DNA of 10,376 nt from Actinomycetota bacterium (GTDB lineage Bacteria; Actinomycetota; Acidimicrobiia; Acidimicrobiales; Ilumatobacteraceae), in assembly GCA_009704065.1 (NCBI GenBank), contig WLEX01000024.1:1-10376 (forward strand), written 5' to 3'. Position numbers and translations under genes: made by a program. This document shows, piece after piece, positions 5,840 to 10,376 of this stretch (position 1 is the first letter of the stretch; each line of letters opens with the position of its first letter). The notes below the pieces were generated by a model. The model worked only from the letters and a program-made list of their open reading frames with translations. It was not told where the DNA came from and did not search any database.

Positions 5840-7297
5840 ATGTCCGATCACGAAAAACGCATGAGCGATACCGAGTCACTCATGTGGAGGCTCGAAAAAG
5901 ATCCGTATCTGGCGTCCTCATTCGCAAACATCACCATTCTCGACAAATCCCCCAACATGGATTTGCTTTATGCCCGCATGGAACGTACTGCCATGCTGTT
6001 TCCTCGCTTGCGTCGCCGTGTACAACCAGCTCCCGGAAATCTTGGTAATCCCACATGGGTCGATGACCCATCGTTCGATATTCGCTATCACGTGCGCAAT
6101 ATTTCTCTCGCGGCACCCGGCGACATGCGTCAATTACTCGACCTTGCCACACTGCTCGTCGCAGACCCCTTCGATAGGTCACGCCCGTTATGGCACTTTG
6201 TCATTGTCGATGGCCTCGTCGGCGGTCGCAGTGCGCTCATTCAAAAACTTCATCACACTGTTGTCGACGGTCAAGGCGGCATTGAATTGTCAATGCAATA
6301 TCTCGATCTGCAACGAGACCCAGGCCCATTGCCTCCAATCGACCCCGACATTATGAATGCAGCAACGCTGGCAAGTCCCACCGATGCCACAGATGCATTA
6401 CGTGGAGCTATGAATGATTCATTGCGTTTACCCCTTGCTGTTTTGCGTCAAGTGCGCGATGTGCTTTCTGACCCATCACTAATCAGCAGCATCGGGTCAT
6501 CCACTTCAGCAACGGTGAAGGAACTTTTCGCTCAACTTAGCGAAACCGATGCAGCACGTTCGCCATTGTGGACCACGCGTTCATTACGTCGCCGTATGGA
6601 AATTGCCAACGTGTCGTACCACGACATGCGTGGTGCAGCAAAACATCTGGGTGGAACTTTGAACACTGCATTTGTTACAGCTACAGCACATGCGGCCGGT
6701 ATGTACCACCGCGAACTAGGTGCACCAGTGGAATCACTCCGTGCATCCATGGCCATAAGTACTCGTACGTCCGACAGCGGAGGTAATGCATTTACTTTGG
6801 CGCGCATGTTGGTACCCACTGCCGACATGCCGATCGATGAACGATTCGTAGCGGTGAACGAAATCCTTAACTCTGCGCGCACAGGTGCAACAAACTCCTC
6901 GCTCGAGGCAATTGCAACGGTCTCATCTGTCATTCCCACATCTGTCGTCACTCGTCTTGCGCGTGCGCAAGCAGAAACAGTGGACTTTGCCACATCGAAT
7001 GTGCGTAGTGCAGGCATCCCGCTGTTTCTTGCCGGGTCACAAATGCTCGAGAATTACCCCATTGGACCATTGGGCGGAGTTGCCGTCAACGTGACGCTCA
7101 TGTCGTATATGGGCAAAATGGGAGTGGGCATCAATATCGACGATGCAGCTGTAGAGAGTCCAGCATTGTTGCGAGATTCACTCACACAATCATTTACAGA
7201 ATTATTCGCGCATGCACCCGCGCGCGACTCAACATCGACTGGCGTGATGCCAGAAACTGATTCGACTAAACGTCGGTGGTGGCGACGCTCGCGCTAA
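5840..7297 (+). CDS. Wax ester synthase/diacylglycerol acyltransferase (WS/DGAT)
   Basis: Bifunctional acyltransferase of the WS/DGAT family (485 aa, typical length), which esterifies a fatty alcohol or diacylglycerol with acyl-CoA at the membrane or lipid-body surface. The catalytic motif HHTVVDG (138-144) is intact. It is preceded by the DPFDRSRPLWHF segment (109-120) and followed by the C-terminal DUF1298-type domain with NVRSAGIPLFLAGSQ (387-401) and PIGPLGGVAVNVTLMSY (407-423). The protein ends in a basic, Trp-containing tail (477-485, KRRWWRRSR) encoded where the gene overlaps the convergent small gene. ATG 5840 is favoured over the in-frame ATG at codon 8 by the spacing from TAACTT. 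It lies 38 bp after PAP2, so phosphatidate dephosphorylation and triacylglycerol synthesis may be linked. The acyl acceptor cannot be told from sequence. Confidence 0.94.
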   Translation: MSDHEKRMSDTESLMWRLEKDPYLASSFANITILDKSPNMDLLYARMERTAMLFPRLRRRVQPAPGNLGNPTWVDDPSFDIRYHVRNISLAAPGDMRQLLDLATLLVADPFDRSRPLWHFVIVDGLVGGRSALIQKLHHTVVDGQGGIELSMQYLDLQRDPGPLPPIDPDIMNAATLASPTDATDALRGAMNDSLRLPLAVLRQVRDVLSDPSLISSIGSSTSATVKELFAQLSETDAARSPLWTTRSLRRRMEIANVSYHDMRGAAKHLGGTLNTAFVTATAHAAGMYHRELGAPVESLRASMAISTRTSDSGGNAFTLARMLVPTADMPIDERFVAVNEILNSARTGATNSSLEAIATVSSVIPTSVVTRLARAQAETVDFATSNVRSAGIPLFLAGSQMLENYPIGPLGGVAVNVTLMSYMGKMGVGINIDDAAVESPALLRDSLTQSFTELFAHAPARDSTSTGVMPETDSTKRRWWRRSR

Positions 7298-7430
7298 GAA
7301 GCGAGCGAAGGTCGAGGAGCAAATCGCCCACTTCGACAGCCGAGACAAGTTCGCGGCGCAACATTTCTGCGAGCGCCTTATCGATGACGGCGAGCGCCTC
7401 GGTGATCACTGGTTCGCGTGTATCGATCAT
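7266..7430 (-). CDS. Small protein of unknown function, 54 aa
   Basis: I do not recognise this protein. It starts MIDTREPVITEALAVID and ends SASVATTDV, is rich in Ala, Leu, Val, Glu and Asp, has no Cys or signal peptide, and looks almost wholly alpha-helical (about 5-49). The leucines, valines and alanines suggest a two-helix or coiled dimer, an inference only. Start ATG 7430 is chosen because AGGAG (7442-7438) sits 7 nt upstream, the strongest Shine-Dalgarno in the window. A longer frame opening at 7514 would ignore it. The 3' end overlaps the convergent WS/DGAT gene by 32 bp. The good start site and a protein-like composition argue for a real gene; lack of a recognised family lowers confidence. 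Confidence 0.62.
   Translation of the reverse strand: MIDTREPVITEALAVIDKALAEMLRRELVSAVEVGDLLLDLRSLLSASVATTDV
7286..7307. terminator. Hairpin at the convergent 3' ends of WS/DGAT and the 54-aa gene
   Basis: CGCTCGC (7286-7292) and GCGAGCG (7301-7307) form a perfect 7-bp stem with an 8-nt loop that holds the WS/DGAT stop codon TAA. Being a palindrome it exists in both transcripts. There is no downstream T-run, so it may be a pausing or RNA-end-protecting structure rather than a classical intrinsic terminator. On the minus strand it lies inside the small gene's coding region. Confidence 0.35.
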
Positions 7431-7437
7431 GTGGATG

Positions 7438-7445
7438 CTCCTCTC
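7438..7445 (-). promoter_or_regulatory. Strong ribosome binding site of the 54-aa gene
   Basis: GAGAGGAG on the minus strand, with AGGAG 7 nt before ATG 7430. It decides the start and implies a leadered transcript, unlike most first genes in this window. A possible -10 (TACGAT at 7497-7492, minus strand) would give a 5' leader of roughly 55 nt, but this is weak. Confidence 0.6.
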
Positions 7446-7564
7446 GAATAGCAGGAAGTATCTGGTTTCCCGGATTCCGCCCGCTAGGTACATCGTACAG
7501 ATGGGGTGACCCAATCAGGGGATACATAGGCCCGTTCGGTTCATTTCACAGGTGACTCGTGCCA

Positions 7565-7570
7565 TAAGGT
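7565..7570 (+). promoter_or_regulatory. Putative -10 element of the second SDR gene (leaderless)
   Basis: TAAGGT is followed by 7 nt and then ATG 7578. The same hexamer precedes the gene at 8428. No Shine-Dalgarno is present. The rest of the 147-bp gap back to 7430 holds the upstream region of the divergent 54-aa gene and nothing else I can support. Confidence 0.5.
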
Positions 7571-7577
7571 CTAAAAC

Positions 7578-8393
7578 ATGAACCTTGATGGCAAAACCAC
7601 CGTTGTAACCGGAGCAGCTAATGGCATTGGCGCAGCACTCGCCCGCCGCTTTCATACTGCAGGCGCTCGCGTCGTTGTTGCCGATCGCGACAAAGCAAAC
7701 CTCGAAAAAATTGCCGCAGAACTGAATGCCATTCGACCAGACAGTGCATTTGCAGTGGCGGCCGATATCGGATCAGAAGAAGGCAACGTTGCACTCATCG
7801 ATGCTGCACGCGCGAAGTTTGGATTCATCGACTTGTTTTATGCAAATGCTGGTGTTGCTATTGGTACAGATCTTGAATCCACCGATGAAGCCACATGGAA
7901 TGCAGCAATGAACATCAACTTGCACGCACATCGTTGGGCCGCAAAACATTTAATGGGAGAATGGCTCGCAGCAGGCGAAGGATATTTCTGCAGCACAGCA
8001 TCTGCTGCCGGTCTGCTGTCACAAATTGGAAGCGGCCCCTACAGCGTCACCAAGCATGGCGCAGTTGCCTTCGCCGAATACCTATCGATCACATACGGCG
8101 ATCGCGGAATCCGTGTCACCACGTTGTGCCCTCAGGGTGTCAATACCAACATGTTGAATCCACCCGATGCCGGCGGCGATTTGGCAAGTAGCGGTGGCGG
8201 AGCTGTTAAAGCTTCTGGTGCCGTACTTGAACCTGAAGAAGTAGCCGACATTGTGTACCAAACCATTCTCGATGAACGCTTTCTCGTGATGCCTCATCCC
8301 GAAGTGCATACGTACGAAAAGCGTAAAGTAGACGATCGTGACCGCTGGTTAACAGGCATGCGTCGCCTTCAGGCACGCGTGACCGCTGGCTAA
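7578..8393 (+). CDS. Short-chain dehydrogenase/reductase, classical type
   Basis: NAD(P)-dependent oxidoreductase of 271 aa. It has TGAANGIG (11-18), D36 at the end of the second strand (VVVADRDK, suggesting NAD preference), NAG (90-92), N112/N114 in the helix-4 region, and the catalytic S142, Y155 and K159 (GPYSVTKHG). The C-terminal part (about 216-271), including VMPHPEVHTYEKRK (237-250) and DRDRWLTGMRRLQ, is typical of a group of actinobacterial short-chain dehydrogenases often annotated as 3-oxoacyl-ACP or steroid dehydrogenases; the true substrate is unknown. It differs clearly from the MFE-2-like enzyme at 2400. It has its own apparent promoter, and 34 bp with a second apparent promoter separate it from the next gene, so cotranscription is possible but not required. 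Confidence 0.93.
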   Translation: MNLDGKTTVVTGAANGIGAALARRFHTAGARVVVADRDKANLEKIAAELNAIRPDSAFAVAADIGSEEGNVALIDAARAKFGFIDLFYANAGVAIGTDLESTDEATWNAAMNINLHAHRWAAKHLMGEWLAAGEGYFCSTASAAGLLSQIGSGPYSVTKHGAVAFAEYLSITYGDRGIRVTTLCPQGVNTNMLNPPDAGGDLASSGGGAVKASGAVLEPEEVADIVYQTILDERFLVMPHPEVHTYEKRKVDDRDRWLTGMRRLQARVTAG

Positions 8394-8400
8394 TACAGCC

Positions 8401-8414
8401 AACACCTCTGTGTT
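8401..8414 (+). other. Small inverted repeat upstream of the DUF7064-like gene
   Basis: AACAC (8401-8405) and GTGTT (8410-8414) form a perfect 5-bp inverted repeat with a 4-nt loop, ending 1 nt before the putative TAAGGT -10. It could be an operator half-site pair or a weak end hairpin for the upstream dehydrogenase transcript. There is no T-run. Confidence 0.25.
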
Positions 8415-8415
8415 C

Positions 8416-8421
8416 TAAGGT
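8416..8421 (+). promoter_or_regulatory. Putative -10 element of the DUF7064-like gene (leaderless)
   Basis: TAAGGT is followed by 6 nt and then ATG 8428. The hexamer is identical to the one before the dehydrogenase at 7578. The short spacer TCGCTC leaves no room for a ribosome binding site. Confidence 0.5.
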
Positions 8422-8427
8422 TCGCTC

Positions 8428-9453
8428 ATGGGCGTACGACTAGAACCACAAGATGAATACATGCACGAACTCGGCCCCGAGTCGAACTTCAACGAAAGTA
8501 TGTACATCAACTGCTTTGATCCAACCACACAAGTAGGTGGATGGTTTCGCATGGGTAACCGCGCGAACGAAGGCTATGCAGAAATGACCATCTGTATTTA
8601 CTTACCAAATGGTCGCGTGGGATTCATGTTCAAACGCCCCACCATTACGAATAACGATGCGCTCGACGCAGGTGGTCTGACATGGACCATGGTGAAGCCA
8701 TTCGAAGAACTACGAATCGATTACGTCGGCAAAGTTGTGGTGCTCGATAACCCCCACGACATGGCCGATCCTAAGAAAGCTTTTGCTAACAACCCATTTG
8801 CCGAATGTGAAGCACACATCACTTTCACCGGCCAAGGAAAACCAAGCATGTTTGGCGGCGAACCCGATACGCCACATGAAGCACCTGGTGAAGAATTCGC
8901 AAAAGGTCACTACGAACAACTAGTCAGTGCCACTGGTTCCATTCGTGTTGGCGATGAAGAGTTTGCAATTAACGGCCACGGACTTCGCGATCATTCTTGG
9001 GGTCCACGTTTTTGGCAAGCACCCTGGTACTACCGCTGGCTCACTGCAAACTTTGGCGAGAATCTTGGATTCATGGCGAGTCGTGTTGCAAAGAAAGATG
9101 CAGCGGGATCACGTGGCGGGTTTGTATGGGATAACGGACAAATTCACCTCTGTGATGATGTGCAAATCTCAACTGTCACTACTGGCGCCGACAACTATCA
9201 CGAAAAAGTCACAGGAGTTATTCGTTCATCAAAGTCAAACAAAGAATGGAACTTTGAGGGCGAAGTAGAAAGCCTGATTCCACTTCGTAACCGTCGCCAA
9301 GACCCCGATGGCAATTGGCTCATGACACGTATCAGTGAAGGCATGACCAAATGGCGTATCACTTCCGGAGAACACGAAGGCGCTACAGGTTTTGGAATGT
9401 CTGAGTATCTCGATCAGATAATCGACGACAAACCAGTAGGTATTGCCGAGTAG
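8428..9453 (+). CDS. DUF7064/DUF7065-like conserved protein (probable lipocalin-like fold)
   Basis: Cytoplasmic protein of 341 aa with no signal peptide or membrane segment. It has a marked central motif, GHGLRDHSWGPRFWQ (183-197), rich in His, Arg, Asp and Trp. From memory this matches the two-domain actinobacterial family now called DUF7065 (N-terminal, around 22-70 with INCFDPTTQVGGWFRMGN) plus DUF7064 (C-terminal), distantly like AttH/CrtC lipocalin-type proteins. The function of that family is not established as far as I know. The C-terminus carries GFGMSEYLDQ (321-330). Members often sit beside short-chain dehydrogenases and acyl-CoA or steroid metabolism genes, as here. A role in handling or isomerising a hydrophobic intermediate is conceivable but unsupported by catalytic evidence. 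The family name is tentative; the coding call is firm. Confidence 0.9.
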   Translation: MGVRLEPQDEYMHELGPESNFNESMYINCFDPTTQVGGWFRMGNRANEGYAEMTICIYLPNGRVGFMFKRPTITNNDALDAGGLTWTMVKPFEELRIDYVGKVVVLDNPHDMADPKKAFANNPFAECEAHITFTGQGKPSMFGGEPDTPHEAPGEEFAKGHYEQLVSATGSIRVGDEEFAINGHGLRDHSWGPRFWQAPWYYRWLTANFGENLGFMASRVAKKDAAGSRGGFVWDNGQIHLCDDVQISTVTTGADNYHEKVTGVIRSSKSNKEWNFEGEVESLIPLRNRRQDPDGNWLMTRISEGMTKWRITSGEHEGATGFGMSEYLDQIIDDKPVGIAE

Positions 9454-9490
9454 TTAATCGCTACCCACAATCGTTGACACAGAAGAGGGT

Positions 9491-9496
9491 TATGTT
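9491..9496 (+). promoter_or_regulatory. Putative -10 element of the RCC1-repeat gene (leaderless)
   Basis: TATGTT is followed by 6 nt and then ATG 9503. The purine-rich AGAGGG at 9484-9489 is too far (13 nt) from the ATG to act well as a ribosome binding site. A TTGACA at 9474-9479 lies only 11 bp from the hexamer, so it is probably not its -35. Confidence 0.45.
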
Positions 9497-9502
9497 GCGG
9501 TT

Positions 9503-10376
9503 ATGCGCATTCCCCGAATTGTCCTAGCTGTTCTCCTTGTAGGCACTCCCATTGCAGGCGTGGTCGCTACTACTTCTACTGCGCTTGCCGATCCGATGAC
9601 GTACTCATCAGTCGACATCACAGACGGCACTGCATGTGCACTTACGTTTGATGGCACAGCAATGTGCTGGGGCTCGAACAGAGACAGTTGGCTCATTGGC
9701 GCATCGCGCAATGAGGTAATCGATCTTCCTACTCCTGTACTCCTGCCCAATAACGATCGATTTGTTTCACTGAATGGTGGCGGCAATCACACATGGTGCG
9801 GGCTAGCAATTTCAGGCACAGTGTTTTGTTGGGGTGAACATCACATAGGCAACTACTTCATCACTAGCTCTAAAACACCAGTACCGGTGCAGTTCCCCAC
9901 CACTACGCCCATCACCCAAGTCGGAAGCGGATACGCCATCGGTTGTGCACTCAACACCAACAACGAACTGTGGTGTTGGGGTGACATTCTTGAAACCGGC
10001 AGTGGCGAAACTGAACCAACACGCACACCAGTGCTTGTTCCATTTCCCAACAACGAATTTGTCACCAGTTTCGATCTCGGCGGTATACCGTGCGCTACTA
10101 CCAACCTAGGAAATGTGTATTGCTGGGCTCATCAAAATGGTGCTGGCCAACTTGGCGTCGGATACCAGAGCACCACTCCCTACGCAGTGTCAGTAGTCCC
10201 ACAGAGGGTGCTCACCCCAGCAGGTCTTCAGTTTGTTTCTGTCAACTCTGGGTACGAGCATGTCTGCGCACTCACCAACACCGGAGCTGGCTATTGCTGG
10301 GGGGACAACTACGACGGACTCTTTGGTAACAATTCGTATCTCGATAGTTACATCCCTACACGAATGCTGCCGCCCA
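9503..10376 (+). CDS. Secreted RCC1-like repeat protein with paired cysteines (3' end outside window)
   Basis: Open reading frame of 291 codons that continues past the window. It opens with a Sec signal peptide: Arg at 2 and 5, hydrophobic core about 6-22, and AxA-type site ALA (27-29) with likely cleavage before D30. The mature part holds at least five RCC1/BNR-like propeller repeats, each with Cys-x9-Cys-Trp-Gly/Ala: C45/C55, C99/C109, C148/C158, C197/C207 and C255/C265. The repeat period is 49-58 residues, and GAGQLGVG (213-220) is a typical RCC1 blade motif. Cys pairing suggests one disulphide per blade, fitting an extracellular beta-propeller. The role is unknown; surface adhesion or ligand binding is possible. 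It is unrelated to the eukaryotic nuclear exchange factor except by fold. ATG 9492 is out of frame and stops early. There is no functional link to the metabolic genes upstream. Confidence 0.9.
   Translation, partial: MRIPRIVLAVLLVGTPIAGVVATTSTALADPMTYSSVDITDGTACALTFDGTAMCWGSNRDSWLIGASRNEVIDLPTPVLLPNNDRFVSLNGGGNHTWCGLAISGTVFCWGEHHIGNYFITSSKTPVPVQFPTTTPITQVGSGYAIGCALNTNNELWCWGDILETGSGETEPTRTPVLVPFPNNEFVTSFDLGGIPCATTNLGNVYCWAHQNGAGQLGVGYQSTTPYAVSVVPQRVLTPAGLQFVSVNSGYEHVCALTNTGAGYCWGDNYDGLFGNNSYLDSYIPTRMLPP

Noticed and set aside
6532..7017. Long open frame on the minus strand (161 codons) inside WS/DGAT
   Set aside because: It mirrors the codon pattern of the WS/DGAT gene and shows no family motifs or initiation signal.
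7431..7514. Longer upstream start for the 54-aa gene (ATG at 7514, adding 28 residues)
   Set aside because: The extra N-terminus has no conserved look, and the AGGAG at 7442-7438 is correctly spaced for ATG 7430 instead.
9474..9479. Perfect TTGACA upstream of the RCC1-like gene
   Set aside because: It is only 11 bp from TATGTT, too short for a standard -35/-10 pair, and a 17-bp spacing would place the -10 at GCGGTT.
1..10376. Mobile elements, CRISPR arrays, tRNA genes or defence systems
   Set aside because: No transposase, integrase, regularly spaced repeats, tRNA-like cloverleaf or nuclease/toxin motifs were seen on either strand. The gene set is metabolic plus one exported protein.

Overview
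The window looks like chromosomal DNA of a free-living actinobacterium, probably from the acidimicrobial/Ilumatobacter-like side of the phylum. This is an inference from gene content: an actinobacterial steroid- or lipid-type cytochrome P450, paired FadE-type acyl-CoA dehydrogenases, a wax ester synthase/diacylglycerol acyltransferase, a DUF7064-like protein and a secreted RCC1-type repeat protein. Base composition is near balanced by eye, lower than in mycobacteria or streptomycetes. I see no tRNA, rRNA, CRISPR array, transposase or phage gene.

Region 1 (1-2352, minus strand) holds an acyl-CoA dehydrogenase followed 5 nt later by a cytochrome P450 whose 3' end leaves the window. Region 2 (2400-5801, plus strand) diverges from it across only 47 bp. 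It is a tight run of four genes with a 2-nt gap or ATGA overlaps: an MFE-2/Hsd4A-like short-chain dehydrogenase, a second acyl-CoA dehydrogenase, an alpha/beta hydrolase and a PAP2 phosphatase. Region 3 (5840-7297) is a WS/DGAT whose 3' end overlaps by 32 bp a convergent 54-codon gene of unknown function (7266-7430, minus). Region 4 (7578-9453) has a second short-chain dehydrogenase and a DUF7064-like protein, each with its own apparent promoter. Region 5 (9503 to the end) is the first 291 codons of an exported protein with five RCC1-like repeats.

Together regions 1-3 read as lipid metabolism. The P450 would oxidise a steroid side chain or other branched alkyl chain, the two dehydrogenases would desaturate the CoA thioester, and the MFE-2-like enzyme would oxidise the hydroxyacyl-CoA. 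PAP2 and WS/DGAT could pass diacylglycerol and acyl-CoA into storage lipid. No substrate can be fixed from sequence alone.

Two regulatory patterns stand out. All six genes that begin a transcription unit with visible upstream DNA and lack a strong ribosome binding site have a TANNNT hexamer ending 6 or 7 nt before the start codon, the layout of leaderless transcripts. The 47-bp divergent spacer also carries a near-perfect inverted repeat whose arms contain the two facing -10 hexamers.
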